DNA of 64,000 nt. Origin: Ferruginibacter albus. Lineage in GTDB: Bacteria > Bacteroidota > Bacteroidia > Chitinophagales > Chitinophagaceae. A program made the translations under genes and the position numbers. Where the stretch lies: assembly GCF_020042285.1 (NCBI RefSeq), contig NZ_CP083388.1, forward strand, positions 3,002,001 to 3,066,000, written 5' to 3'. Positions 28,601 to 38,578 of this stretch are shown in pieces (within the stretch, counting starts at the first letter, position 1; each line of letters starts with the position of its first letter). The notes beneath the pieces were generated by a model. It searched no databases. It saw nothing but the letters and a program-made list of their open reading frames with translations, and was not told the DNA's origin.

Positions 28601-30787
28601 ACTATACAGTTCTGTATTATACGTGTTAAGGTATGTAGGTATACCTAAAGATGTGCTTGCTAAAAAGCCAATGCAACCTCTTTCGTTTGCCAATGTCCAT
28701 TTTTCTGAAATAGAAAGATTTCCATTTAGTCGGGTTGAATCAAAACCAAAATAATTACCGGCGCTGCAACCACTCACATTAAAGAAAGGATACCTGCCCT
28801 GGTTAGTATAATCTGTTGGCTCGCTTAAATTGAAGGCAAGTGTATTGGCAGAAGAGTGCCCCAAATAGCCAATAAAACCTAGTCCGTTATTTATTAATTG
28901 CTGTATAGCAGATCCGCTTATTTGTTCTACGTAAGCGGTAGATGATTTTTTAAAGGTCTGTACATTCGCCCCAAGCAAGGTATCTTCTGCTATGCGTTTA
29001 TATCCATCTAACAGACTTGCAAAATAAGCAGTCTCGGCTGAGTCTGCTCCACCTGCAATGTGAACGAAGTTCTTCATCCAGCTCATATCACTTATTGAGC
29101 CATCCGGCGAGGCCTGTTTCATTTCGTATTCCTGTACTTTGTTAAGGTAAGTACCTATCTCTTTACCATTGATAGCAGGTATCCTTCCGGTAGGTGCTAA
29201 AGGCACGATCTGCATGGGATCGCAAGCTAACAATACATCAGATGCGGGCCATCCAAAGCTAGGCACAAGATCTAATTTACCTGCAGCAGGACTGCTTTGA
29301 TTTTGTTCATAGTCCATGTAGCTTATGCCATGCCCCATAAATAAAACATATTTTGGTTTTACGGTCCATGACTGTGCAAATCTTATAAAATCTCTTATAG
29401 AAGTTGGATGCTTGCGAATACCTAATCCAAATTGATCTTCCAGCTCATCAATAGAATATATTTTAGCATTAAAGCTGCCGCCTGCCAATGAGCTGCGGTA
29501 TTGACGGTATGCCTCTACATTATTGACCCCATTTCCATCATCATATAAAGATGGATGAGAAATGATAATATAATCACCCTGGTTATCGGGTATATTAAAA
29601 TCTATGAACTTTCTTGATTTTAGGTTATTGATAGCCGTTAGGTTGGAGGCTGCTTCACTTACCAGCATAAAATTCCGAATATTATCCAACGAACCGGGTA
29701 AGGCAAATTTTACTTTCCCGGGGGTAGAGATATCTCCTGTATAACGACTACCGCTGTTCATATCATATAACACCGGCGCTACACCACCATTATTGAAGTT
29801 ATCGATCACTAAATAATTACCATTAACAGAAGGTGCTAGACGGAAATAAAAATTAGTTTGATCATTAAAATTAAATTTTGAAGGATAGGTGATCGATAAA
29901 GAGCCTACTACTATTCTATCATTCAAACTATCAGTGCTGTTATGTATGCTCATATAAGCAGGCAAATAATCAGGGCTTTGCAAATACGATAACGGGAGAT
30001 TATCTTTTTGAATTTTCAATGTAGCAAACAAGCTAACGGAAGTATCTATAATGGTATTATTAAACAGTTTTACATTGAATTTTCTGTTATTAGGAGCATT
30101 ACCGAATACAGATACTGAAAATGACACATTATTGGCAGGTCCTCCGGTATACACATTCATTCCATTAAATTGTTTTGTAAGCGGACAACAAGGATTGGTA
30201 CCAAAATCGCTGCTTGTCCAACCTTCTCCCATATCATACGAAGAAGACCACAAATACTCTACAGCCAACACTGCATAACCACGATTCAACTGATCTTTGT
30301 ATGAGTGATTTAACGTTTGCATGAAATAAGCATCGGGTTGCAATGTATTATTCGCAACATCGTTTATCACATTTGAATACCTGAGATTATTACCATTAGT
30401 ATTCACTGTAAGATAATAAGCCACTGTATCGGTTTGCAAACTAAAGCTGTCTGTCATTTGATTATTGGGATCGAGATATAATGTCTTGTCAGGCTTACCA
30501 TCGTTCGACTTGCCCCAAAATTCTATATAATCACTACCGGTTAATGCACCATTGGCGGCAGATGTATAAATACGAACCTGCTCTCCATTACGCCATAATT
30601 GAAACTGCTCTGCAGGCACATTGCTTAATCCTGCAGCAGCCAATGCCGGTTGATTAATGCGGCACAGCCCGGATTTTCCCAGGTAAAACTTATAATAGGT
30701 TTTACTGTAATCAATCCAACTGTTATTTAATTGCGCCTTTGCAATAACAGCACACAGCAGCAGTATCGGGATTAATATTTTTTTCAT
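25634..30787 (-). CDS. C25-family (gingipain-type) peptidase, PorU-like T9SS sortase paralogue A
   Basis: PorU is the surface sortase that removes the C-terminal signal of T9SS cargo and attaches it to lipid. This 1717-residue protein has a signal peptide (1-18), an N-terminal beta domain, a C25 catalytic domain (about 400-780) with predicted dyad His644 (YLGHSS) and Cys674 (SGCSAG), CARDB-like beta-sandwiches near 810-910 and 1360-1450, and a C-terminal FlgD/T9SS-like Ig domain beginning NYPNPF near 1594. It is about 500 residues longer than P. gingivalis PorU, like the PorU2 group of Bacteroidota. It lies 21 bases downstream of the porV-like gene and is probably co-transcribed with it. Whether it is sortase or cargo peptidase cannot be decided. 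Confidence 0.82.
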   Translation of the reverse strand: MKKILIPILLLCAVIAKAQLNNSWIDYSKTYYKFYLGKSGLCRINQPALAAAGLSNVPAEQFQLWRNGEQVRIYTSAANGALTGSDYIEFWGKSNDGKPDKTLYLDPNNQMTDSFSLQTDTVAYYLTVNTNGNNLRYSNVINDVANNTLQPDAYFMQTLNHSYKDQLNRGYAVLAVEYLWSSSYDMGEGWTSSDFGTNPCCPLTKQFNGMNVYTGGPANNVSFSVSVFGNAPNNRKFNVKLFNNTIIDTSVSLFATLKIQKDNLPLSYLQSPDYLPAYMSIHNSTDSLNDRIVVGSLSITYPSKFNFNDQTNFYFRLAPSVNGNYLVIDNFNNGGVAPVLYDMNSGSRYTGDISTPGKVKFALPGSLDNIRNFMLVSEAASNLTAINNLKSRKFIDFNIPDNQGDYIIISHPSLYDDGNGVNNVEAYRQYRSSLAGGSFNAKIYSIDELEDQFGLGIRKHPTSIRDFIRFAQSWTVKPKYVLFMGHGISYMDYEQNQSSPAAGKLDLVPSFGWPASDVLLACDPMQIVPLAPTGRIPAINGKEIGTYLNKVQEYEMKQASPDGSISDMSWMKNFVHIAGGADSAETAYFASLLDGYKRIAEDTLLGANVQTFKKSSTAYVEQISGSAIQQLINNGLGFIGYLGHSSANTLAFNLSEPTDYTNQGRYPFFNVSGCSAGNYFGFDSTRLNGNLSISEKWTLANERGCIGFLASTSLGIPTYLNTYNTELYSLFSNDMYGNTIGNQIKEVIQATGGTSQLLGVNGGVYMRLHLEQINLDGDPAIKLSNFTLPDYAIDESLVKISPSIISVADNNFNVSIAIKNLGRAITDSMRVTVKRQLPDGSFKILFDQKIAATKNTDSLNFTVQINPATDKGDNKLMVVLDADSHITESSETNNSVSKDFTIFEDELKPIYPYNYSIVNQSNINYVASTANPLGGQRQYFMELDTTALFNSPFKKSYNNTGVGGVITFGQPAINYTDSTVYYWRTAIQPLSSSTPIIWNPSSFVYLPNSSTGFNQSHYYQELNSTYTDIRLDSVDRLLKFVTTPASLKIKTGLFPYYNWDQINTYLDFTQLEFYGCNYNSIQVEVFDSATLMPWNNYDLGGIGRFGSKPACGQSPVKPYRNFFEFPYADPAYRKNLINFFDSIPDGMYISLTNLGVGNNIYNEPPNASFIDDWKKDTLTLGAGNSLYNKLKNIGFTQIDSFTHNIPFIYFFRKNRSYAPQQFVGRTESDSLEAIFPLSTIVDSGFVQSPVFGPAKKWTSLHWSGRSLDKAVGDTVQIQVYGIDANNNKVLLTSFMPSAIDTLSLSFVNATTYPFVQLNMVNKDNNFLTPNQLNYWRINADYVPEGAVAPNILFNMQDTVVQGAKIPFALAFKNISPVQFDSLKIRFRITDASNNTTDIAIPKGKALLSGDTLVIRDTIDTKLYAGLNTLYVIVNPDNDQPEQYLFNNSIYKNFFVIADKYNPLLDVTFDGVHILNEDIVSSKPHITIKLKDENKFLSLNDTSLLKVQVLYPDPSNPTIPSVPRPPFVFGDTMQFIPADLSKGENTASINLMPSFPVDGTYELIVSGKDVQGNTAGNLEYRVSFTVINKTMISELFNYPNPFTTSTAFVFTLTGSQLPQNMRIQILTITGKVVKEIMQSELGPLHIGNNITEYKWDGTDMYGQKLANGVYLYRVLTNLNGKSIDKYTGTDANKNQVTNGLGDASKYFNSGYGKMYLMR

Positions 30788-30808
30788 CTTATTATTTATT
30801 AAAGACTA

Positions 30809-31936
30809 TTACTCTTTTTCGTTATTGGTCAAATGTTTTTTATTATCAATCAAATCTAATTTAAGAGAAAAGACATTCGTATATAATGAACTTGTTTGAT
30901 TGGCAAGATTAGAAAGCGCATAATCTATTGTTACATTCCCTAACTTAATGCCGGCACCTAAACTTGGCTGATATATCCACACTTTTTTCTGGTTCAATGT
31001 ATCGCCATCTGCCAGCGCCTGCTGAAAATTTGTTACACCTGCACGAACAAAAAATACTTTATTAATACCCAATTCTACCCCAATATGAGGATCTACACTT
31101 ACGGCACTGCTACTTATCAATGTATTTCTTCTGCTACCAAATGTCAGATCGGCATTAGCTTCGGCCAGTAGGCTCAATGTTTTATTTATTCTGAAATCAT
31201 AGCCGCCGCCAAGTATTAAACGAGGTGCTGTTAATTCGGTTGATTTTACAGGAATATCATTATTGGTTAAATAGAGTACTTGTTTTTCCTGGTCAGTAAA
31301 GCTAAAGGTCCATGCGTTGAAGGTGGTAGTAATATCCCTTGCCACTGCACCAATACGCCATCTTCCCTTTTGCATTTGAAACGCTGCATCCAACCCAAAA
31401 CCCCATGCATTTGCAAACGAACCTACCACCCGACGAATGATCTTTGCATTAAATCCAAAGCTGATCTTCTCATTTTCAGTTTGTTTCAGGTATTGACCAT
31501 AAGACAATAACAGGGCATAGTCTGCCGAAGAAAAAGTTTGGATATTATTATAGTTTATAGTTCCATCGGGCTGCACTAAAAATAATGTATTCGGAATATC
31601 ATCTACCGCAAATCGTAAAAGAGAGACTCCTAATGTTCTTTTATTGTCCTGTATGGGTATTGCAACTGAAGTATAGATATAATTACCGATGCCTGAAAAG
31701 TAGTCGGAATACATCAGGTTAATGTTAGGATGATCTTTTACAGCAGCCAATCCTGCAGGATTCCAATAACCGGCAGTACCATCACTTACCGAAGCTACCT
31801 GTGCATTTCCCATTGCCATGCCTCTTGCGCCGGCACCAATGTTCAAAAATTCATTGGAATACTCTCTGAACTGTGCATGGGACAATACAGGAAGCAATAA
31901 ACCACTTAATAAAAAAACAAGCAGGTTTTTAGTCAT
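30809..31936 (-). CDS. porV: PorV-like type IX secretion outer-membrane protein
   Basis: PorV is a FadL-like beta-barrel that takes T9SS cargo from the Sov translocon and carries it to the PorU sortase at the cell surface. This 375-residue protein has a signal peptide (to about residue 21, SHAQ), then NIGAGARGMAMGNAQVASV and DGTAGYWNPAGLA, the characteristic N-terminal hatch of the PorV/PorQ family, followed by alternating amphipathic strands. It lies directly upstream of PorU-like paralogue A on the same strand, with a 21-base gap, repeating the classic porV/porU pairing. PorQ is a less likely alternative because PorU-type neighbours are present. Confidence 0.85.
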   Translation of the reverse strand: MTKNLLVFLLSGLLLPVLSHAQFREYSNEFLNIGAGARGMAMGNAQVASVSDGTAGYWNPAGLAAVKDHPNINLMYSDYFSGIGNYIYTSVAIPIQDNKRTLGVSLLRFAVDDIPNTLFLVQPDGTINYNNIQTFSSADYALLLSYGQYLKQTENEKISFGFNAKIIRRVVGSFANAWGFGLDAAFQMQKGRWRIGAVARDITTTFNAWTFSFTDQEKQVLYLTNNDIPVKSTELTAPRLILGGGYDFRINKTLSLLAEANADLTFGSRRNTLISSSAVSVDPHIGVELGINKVFFVRAGVTNFQQALADGDTLNQKKVWIYQPSLGAGIKLGNVTIDYALSNLANQTSSLYTNVFSLKLDLIDNKKHLTNNEKE

Positions 31937-32189
31937 ATAGATATACCAGTTAGTTTATGATTGCACTTATGAAGGGCAAAGACGATTCAATATTTAAAAC
32001 GCATTAATGATAAGTAAAGTTGCGCTTCTACATAGGCGAAAGAAATAATGGAACAAATGTAATTAATAAACCTTTTTAAACAACACTTTGATGTAAAAAT
32101 CAATTTTCAACATATCTGAATATCCTTAATAAACGCACTAATGGTCCTTTCATTGTGGTGATTTATGTTAAAAAAGATTCTTTACAAGT

Positions 32190-32213
32190 AAAAAAGGCTG
32201 CATTGCTGCAGCC
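32190..32213 (-). terminator. Rho-independent terminator after PorU-like paralogue B
   Basis: On the minus strand the 7-base stem GGCTGCA/TGCAGCC (32196-32202 with 32207-32213) is followed by six T. It is about 10 bases past the stop codon at 32223 and separates this gene from the porV unit. The rest of the 31937-32189 spacer is AT-rich and shows no other feature. Confidence 0.88.
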
Positions 32214-32222
32214 CTTAATTTA

Positions 32223-35200
32223 TTATTTAGGATTACCTTTTACATCAAGGTTAAATCCAACATTTATTGTAATTGTAGATCCCGGAGAAGCACTGATGCT
32301 TCTGCAAACAGAATTACTTTTTACTACCGGATAATTGGTTAAGCCTGTTTTGATCACTACATCGGTATTGGCATCCGGCAAAATCCCGCAACTCCAGTTT
32401 CCGGTTGTTTCCCAGGCTGTATCTACAGCACCTGTCCAATAGGTAACAAATTGCAGGTATGAATCTTTACTGTAGCTAATATTGCCATTTTTAATAGTTG
32501 CACAACGGTAACGATAACCATACATGTTACTTGGAGGCGCATGCAACAGTAAGGTGCTGCTGTTAACTCCGGAATAAACAGCGTCGTTATTAAGATTAGT
32601 ATAGCCGCTGCCATTGTTTACCTGCCATTGGTAACTGCTTCCTAAAATGCTGGCACCTACAGTAAAAGACACGTCTCCGCCGGGGCAAATAGGATTAGAA
32701 ACATAGAATGATCGGTACAGAATATTATTAAAATGAATTTGCTCAGGCTGTGCATTGGCAGGATTTACTTCCAGCATCCATTGATTTTGTCCCGAATACT
32801 GTAACAAAGGAATGGCATAATAAATAATAGCTGTATCGCCGGGTTGCAGTGGTTTAACACGTGCCCCGTTATTAAGATTAGTATAAACATGCGTTGTCAA
32901 TGTTTTGTCTGTAACAACCAATCGTAAAGAAAGACTGTCGAAAGCAACATTGCTGACGTTTTTAAATGCTACTCTTAAGCGAAGCGTATCATTAATGGTC
33001 AATGAATCCTGTGTACTAAAATAAAGATTAGGAGAAACCGCACCTTCCGGAACCTTGTCTGCTGTCAGCATCCAGTATTTTAATTGCATTGGTTGCGCAT
33101 GTACATCATCTTCATTATACATCTGCAATTTTAAATTAGGATAAGCAGCTGCACTTATATAAGAGATATCTGTATCCTTTGCATTATAGATGCTTTTGAG
33201 AACTATCTCCGTTCCACTTACATTTTTTCCAATTATATCAAATCGTTTGTATAAGGATTGGGGGGTGTCAGATGATAAAAGACTATTCCATTTAAATCGC
33301 TTCCATGCTTTAACAGGTCCCAGCCACGGCGATTGCATCGTTCCTTGCACCTGCTTACCGGGCAAAATAAAGGATTGATTGATATATGAACTCACTAAAG
33401 GACCGACCTGTTGATAAGAATGATAGGAAGCGTCTCCTTTTCTGAAAAAGAACAAGAAAGGAAGATTATTTGTAAATGAGTCAATATCATTTAATCCCAA
33501 CTGGTGAAATTTATTCCATAATGATTTTCCGCTTCCTAAAGTAGCTGTATCAGCTTTCCATGCATCAATAAATGTAGTATTGCCTTCGTAGCTAAAATTG
33601 GTGATAGAAACATAATAGCCGTCAGGAATACTGTCAAAAAACTGTATCGCATTTTTCCGGTAAGCAGGATCATCGTAAGGAAATTCGAAAAAATTTCGGG
33701 TGGTTGCAGGAGCCAAAACACAAACCGGTTTGCTTCCAAAGCGGCCTGAACCATTGGTATTATAATTTTGCCATGGTAAAAGTGTATATGGATCGTATAC
33801 TAATATCTGCAGCTCATTAAAATTACATGCCCAGTACTCTACACGGTCATCATCAAGGTTTACATTTACTTGATCCCAATCGTAATATCCATACAGACCC
33901 GTTCTTATAGATAAATTCTTCGCTTTATCAGTAAAGCTAAACTTACGGGTTATACTATCGATACCAAGTGTACTAAACGTATTGTCTTTGTATTGAAAAT
34001 AATGTCCCTGGCTATAGCCTTCTGCACTTGCTCCAATATAAGTGAACGAACTGCTTAACCACCTTGTATTGGCTGTTACCGGACCAACTGCTACTCTCCA
34101 GTAATACACCGTACTATCAACAAAACTAACACCCGGTGTAAATTGTATAGCGCCACCTGAATCAGTAACGTTTCTTGTTACCATAGATGGAGAATTAAAT
34201 AGAAGCGTTGTATCTATTTGTAAAACGTATTGTTTTTTCGCCGCCGTTGGGTTGGCTGTTGAACCATATATCTTAACATTCGGATCGCCTACTATTGCAT
34301 ATTTATATGGCCAGATAGGGCGTATCTCATCTGCTATAATAGTAAATGTATTACTGGCTGTGTTATTGTTTTCGGATAATTCCGATATAATATTATTGGG
34401 GTCGATAATAACCGTTATTTTATTTAAACCAGTATCAGTTAATGGATTAATAGGAAATGTAAATGTCATAGTACCCTTATTAGGAACTGCTTTTATTTTT
34501 CCATCAAAAACAGTTTCTACAGAATCGGAGGCAAACGTATGCTTCACCACTACCGGAATGGAATCGGATGTTGCTTTGCCATAATTGCTGATCTGAACGG
34601 TAACAGTTATCAAACTATCTGCAATGCTAACGGGTGTTGGCGCAAAGCTGATAGAGGAATCCTGTAACGTATAGTCAGGTTTAGGTAACGGGTTGAGACG
34701 AATAGCAGGATCACCATGTAAATTAATTTCTTCGATATGCGTCAACGCAATGTAATCGTTATAATAAGTATTATATACGTTGGTCATTGTAGCCTGTAAA
34801 ATAGCCCCCAAAGGTTGGCCATACATGGCTTTACAGAAGTTGCGGTAAAATTCACTATTAACAAAATTAAGTTCCGTTGGCAATCCAAAATGTGAACTTG
34901 ATATAAAGGCGATACTTCCTTTTTTATCAGCAAACGTAAACTTCTCTGAAAGGCTACCACCTGTAAACGCCCGTAATGTATCAAACGTAAAAAGATTACC
35001 TGCCAAACAACCATTAATTATAATGGCAGGATACTTTCCTGTATTATTATAATTCTGAGGATCATCTAAATTAAATTCAATTGAGTTGGGAGATGAGTGT
35101 CCGAAATAGGTCAGCAATGTCATTCCTTTTGAAAAAACATCCTGCATGGTGGTATTGGTACCGGTAGCTGTAGTAGTGCTGATGTTCTCATTAAAATCAT

Positions 35201-37007
35201 ACACATTTGCTCCAAACAAAGTGTCCATGGCAATGTTCCGATATCCCTGCATGTAACCACCGATCAAAGCTGATAAACTTGGATCACTCAATCCGCCGGT
35301 GAGCTGTGCAATATTTTTCATCCACGCATTTTGATCAGGAGATACAGTGGCTTTCTGCACCTGTTCAAACTCCTTTACCTTATCAAGATATTCGCCGATC
35401 TCACTTCCTTTTATGGCAGAAAGGCGTCCAATAGGAATAGTTGTAGTTTCCCCTGTACGCGTTGCCGTTAGTAAGTTATCAGAAGCCGGTGCTCCAAAAG
35501 TTGGTATTAATGCTTGTGGTAAAATTTTAGGATTTGATTCATTTGTTCTATATTCAACATAATCCAAACCTTTACCAATTAAAAGTAAAAACTTAGGCTT
35601 TATACTGAATTTGTCATTCGCATAGGCCGAAAAATTTCTTATAGAAGAAGGATGATGTTTTACTCCAAATGCAAACTGATCTATCAATTGCTGTATATCA
35701 TATACTTTGGTATTATAACTTCCTCCGTCTGCCGAACTTCTGTAGTCCCGATAATTGGCAACATTATTATTTCCCGAACCATCGTTAAACAAAGATGAAT
35801 CACTAATGATCATGTAATCACCCTGGTTGGGGGTAGTGCTGTAATCAATAAAATGGCGTGTTTGAAAACTATTGACACTATAAGAAGCTGAAGGATCTGT
35901 ACTTAATAAAACAAAATCTCTTGTTGTAGCAGAAGGTGGTAAAACAAAACGAACGGTATCTGAGCTAACAATGCCGGTTAAACGAAGTCCGTTGGTAAGA
36001 TCGTATAGTACAGGATTAGCGCTGCCATAATTAAAATTACCAATGGCAAGGTAGCTGCCTGCATTATTAGCCGGCAATTGAAAAGAAAACTGCGACTGCC
36101 CGTCAAAATCAAACTTCCTCGGATAAGTAAGCACATAATTAGCTACTACCATCCTATCTGTGGCAGATCCGTTGTTTTGAAAAAACACATTGGCAAGATC
36201 GCCATTGAATGCAGTAAGCGCAATATTATCGGTATGCACCCGCAGTATATTAAAATCATCTAAAGAATAGGTGCCAAAGCTGGTAGTATTTGCTCCCCAT
36301 GAAACACTATGTCCATCGAAAGTGGTGCCTGCTATAACAGCATCTGCACTTGCAGGAGGCCCTGCTGTGTATATTTTTAATTTAGTATTCGATTCCAATA
36401 TAATAGACCCTCCTGAAAATTCTCTGCTACACCACCCTTCGGCTGTTTCATAAGCAGAAGCATGTACAATTTCTCCAAGGTCATACCCAAAGCCAGGACT
36501 CAGGTTATCTTTATAATATTTCTTGAACTTATAAATACAAAAGGGTTCTGCAGGTAAAGTATTTCCAGATATACTGTTTAAAACGTTAATGGTTCTTTTA
36601 TTTAAGGAAGAAGTATTTACAGTTAAAAAATAGGCAGAAGTATCAGTATACAAACTCCACTGATTGTTCATTTGCAGTGAATCGTATTTATATAATTTAG
36701 TATCCGTTTTACCGTCGTTGATCAATCCGTAAAATTCTATATAATCACCATTGCCCAAAGCACCAGTTAACGCAGAAGTATAAATAGGCTGTTCCACACC
36801 ATTTCGCCAGAGTTGAAAATTTTCTGCAGCAACGCTTCCCAACCCTGCGGCTGCCAATGCAGACTGTGGAATACGATACAGTCCGGTTGCACCTACCTTA
36901 AATTTGTAGTAGGTTTTGCTGTAATCGATCCACTCATTGTTATAGGTTTGGCAATACGAAGCTATACTTATAGTGATAAGGATAAGCGCTAATGATAATT
37001 TCTTCAT
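32223..37007 (-). CDS. C25-family peptidase, PorU-like T9SS paralogue B
   Basis: I start at the ATG at 37007 (1594 residues), which gives a standard signal peptide ending SIASYCQ; a TTG 27 bases upstream is less likely. The N-terminal 90 residues closely parallel paralogue A (NEWIDYSKTYYKFKVG and ENFQLWRNG). The C25 domain has His637 (YFGHSS) and Cys667 (NGCLAG), the same 30-residue spacing as paralogue A, then two CARDB-like domains (about 800-900 and 1340-1430). The C-terminus differs: an Ig-like module near 1440 and a final 'TAWETTGNWSCG' segment, with no T9SS signal. It has its own terminator, so it is transcribed apart from porV. Confidence 0.82.
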   Translation of the reverse strand: MKKLSLALILITISIASYCQTYNNEWIDYSKTYYKFKVGATGLYRIPQSALAAAGLGSVAAENFQLWRNGVEQPIYTSALTGALGNGDYIEFYGLINDGKTDTKLYKYDSLQMNNQWSLYTDTSAYFLTVNTSSLNKRTINVLNSISGNTLPAEPFCIYKFKKYYKDNLSPGFGYDLGEIVHASAYETAEGWCSREFSGGSIILESNTKLKIYTAGPPASADAVIAGTTFDGHSVSWGANTTSFGTYSLDDFNILRVHTDNIALTAFNGDLANVFFQNNGSATDRMVVANYVLTYPRKFDFDGQSQFSFQLPANNAGSYLAIGNFNYGSANPVLYDLTNGLRLTGIVSSDTVRFVLPPSATTRDFVLLSTDPSASYSVNSFQTRHFIDYSTTPNQGDYMIISDSSLFNDGSGNNNVANYRDYRSSADGGSYNTKVYDIQQLIDQFAFGVKHHPSSIRNFSAYANDKFSIKPKFLLLIGKGLDYVEYRTNESNPKILPQALIPTFGAPASDNLLTATRTGETTTIPIGRLSAIKGSEIGEYLDKVKEFEQVQKATVSPDQNAWMKNIAQLTGGLSDPSLSALIGGYMQGYRNIAMDTLFGANVYDFNENISTTTATGTNTTMQDVFSKGMTLLTYFGHSSPNSIEFNLDDPQNYNNTGKYPAIIINGCLAGNLFTFDTLRAFTGGSLSEKFTFADKKGSIAFISSSHFGLPTELNFVNSEFYRNFCKAMYGQPLGAILQATMTNVYNTYYNDYIALTHIEEINLHGDPAIRLNPLPKPDYTLQDSSISFAPTPVSIADSLITVTVQISNYGKATSDSIPVVVKHTFASDSVETVFDGKIKAVPNKGTMTFTFPINPLTDTGLNKITVIIDPNNIISELSENNNTASNTFTIIADEIRPIWPYKYAIVGDPNVKIYGSTANPTAAKKQYVLQIDTTLLFNSPSMVTRNVTDSGGAIQFTPGVSFVDSTVYYWRVAVGPVTANTRWLSSSFTYIGASAEGYSQGHYFQYKDNTFSTLGIDSITRKFSFTDKAKNLSIRTGLYGYYDWDQVNVNLDDDRVEYWACNFNELQILVYDPYTLLPWQNYNTNGSGRFGSKPVCVLAPATTRNFFEFPYDDPAYRKNAIQFFDSIPDGYYVSITNFSYEGNTTFIDAWKADTATLGSGKSLWNKFHQLGLNDIDSFTNNLPFLFFFRKGDASYHSYQQVGPLVSSYINQSFILPGKQVQGTMQSPWLGPVKAWKRFKWNSLLSSDTPQSLYKRFDIIGKNVSGTEIVLKSIYNAKDTDISYISAAAYPNLKLQMYNEDDVHAQPMQLKYWMLTADKVPEGAVSPNLYFSTQDSLTINDTLRLRVAFKNVSNVAFDSLSLRLVVTDKTLTTHVYTNLNNGARVKPLQPGDTAIIYYAIPLLQYSGQNQWMLEVNPANAQPEQIHFNNILYRSFYVSNPICPGGDVSFTVGASILGSSYQWQVNNGSGYTNLNNDAVYSGVNSSTLLLHAPPSNMYGYRYRCATIKNGNISYSKDSYLQFVTYWTGAVDTAWETTGNWSCGILPDANTDVVIKTGLTNYPVVKSNSVCRSISASPGSTITINVGFNLDVKGNPK

Positions 37008-37204
37008 GAGAAGTGATGTAGTAGTTAATTGCAACGATAATTCACAAAGAATATTTTATGAATTATTAAAAATAGTTTTTAACAATAAGAAAGGGAATAA
37101 TTAAGAGGCAGACAAATATAGACATATTTTATCAGTTTTTATAAGCATTTTTGCAAAAATAACAGGCTGATAAAACGGCTTGATTTAAGACAAATAATTT
37201 GATA

Positions 37205-38491
37205 ATGAACTCTTTAATTGAAGAATTGAAATGGAGAGGGATGATACAGGACATCATGCCCGGCACAGAAGAACAACTGAATAAAGAAATGACAAACGGC
37301 TATATCGGCTTTGATCCTACTGCCGACAGCCTGCACATTGGAAGCCTTGTTCCTATTATATTATTGATACACCTTCAACAAAATGGTCATAAGCCTATTG
37401 CGTTGGTAGGTGGAGCTACAGGCATGGTAGGCGACCCGAGCGGTAAAAGCGAAGAACGAAATTTATTAAGTGAAGAAGTGCTCAATCATAATCTTGCCTG
37501 CGTAAAAAAACAGTTAGAACATTTTTTAAATTTTGATAGTACACTTCCTAATGCGGCAGAGATTGTAAATAATTACGATTGGTTTAAAGAGATCAGCTTT
37601 TTACATTTTATCCGGGATATAGGTAAGCACATCACCGTAAACTATATGATGAGCAAAGACAGTGTAAAAAAAAGACTGGAAGGCGACAATGGAATGAGCT
37701 TTACGGAATTTACGTATCAACTGGTACAGGGTTATGATTTTTACTGGTTACATCAAAATAAAAATTGCAAACTGCAAATGGGCGGTAGCGATCAATGGGG
37801 AAATATCGTTACCGGAACAGAATTAATTCGCAGAAAAAGTGCCGGCGAAGCATTTGCATTTACCTGCCCATTAATGACAAAAGCTGATGGCGGCAAGTTT
37901 GGTAAAACCGAAAAAGGAAATGTGTGGCTGGATGCAAAGAAAACATCGCCTTACCAGTTCTACCAATTTTGGTTAAATGCTGCGGATGCAGATGCTGAGC
38001 GTTACATCAAAATATTTACTTTCTTATCAAAAGAAGAAATAGAAATCTTATTGGCACAACACAAAGGCAACGAACATCAACGTTTATTACAAAAAAGATT
38101 GGCAGAAGAGATCACTTGTTTTGTACATAGCAGGGATGATTATGAATTTGCCGTAAAAGCATCTGAAATATTATTTAATAACGATACTGCTGAAATATTA
38201 AAACAATTAACCGAAGATCAATTACTGCAGGTGATGGAAGGCGTGCCCACCGTTACCTTTTCAAAAGATGAATTGAATAACGGAGTAGACATTGTATCGC
38301 TTTTTGCGAATGCCAATATTTTTACAAGTAAAGGCGATGCAAGAAAGAATATACAAGGTGGCGCAGTAAGTATTAATAAAGTAAAAGAAAGCGATATAAC
38401 AACGATCATAAATAACACACACCTTCTGAACGAAAAATACTTATTACTACAAAAAGGAAAGAAGAATTATTATTTAGTGGTGGCTTCTTAA
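37205..38491 (+). CDS. tyrS: Tyrosyl-tRNA synthetase
   Basis: TyrRS charges tRNA-Tyr in the cytoplasm. The 428-residue protein has the class I catalytic core: [16 protein letters not shown] contains the HIGH-like motif (HIGS) and KFGKTEKGN the KMSKS-like loop (KFGKT, the bacterial TyrRS variant). It also has [13 protein letters not shown] for tyrosine recognition and a C-terminal S4-type RNA-binding domain ([15 protein letters not shown]). The ATG at 37205 was preferred over a TTG two codons upstream. It lies divergent from PorU-like paralogue B, with about 200 bases between starts. Confidence 0.97.
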   Translation: MNSLIEELKWRGMIQDIMPGTEEQLNKEMTNGYIGFDPTADSLHIGSLVPIILLIHLQQNGHKPIALVGGATGMVGDPSGKSEERNLLSEEVLNHNLACVKKQLEHFLNFDSTLPNAAEIVNNYDWFKEISFLHFIRDIGKHITVNYMMSKDSVKKRLEGDNGMSFTEFTYQLVQGYDFYWLHQNKNCKLQMGGSDQWGNIVTGTELIRRKSAGEAFAFTCPLMTKADGGKFGKTEKGNVWLDAKKTSPYQFYQFWLNAADADAERYIKIFTFLSKEEIEILLAQHKGNEHQRLLQKRLAEEITCFVHSRDDYEFAVKASEILFNNDTAEILKQLTEDQLLQVMEGVPTVTFSKDELNNGVDIVSLFANANIFTSKGDARKNIQGGAVSINKVKESDITTIINNTHLLNEKYLLLQKGKKNYYLVVAS

Positions 38492-38521
38492 GTATATATT
38501 GTTTTTGTAGTAAGCTTATTA

Positions 38522-38550
38522 TTGCAAGTTTAAAACTTCGTATATATTTG
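38522..38550 (+). promoter_or_regulatory. Promoter of the TPR gene at 38579
   Basis: TTG (38522-38524), an 18-base spacer and TATATTTG (38543-38550) form a good Bacteroidota-type promoter. The start site should lie a few bases downstream, giving a leader of about 25 bases. Confidence 0.6.
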
Positions 38551-38578
38551 AATTCGTTCATCAACAAAATCAACCTTC

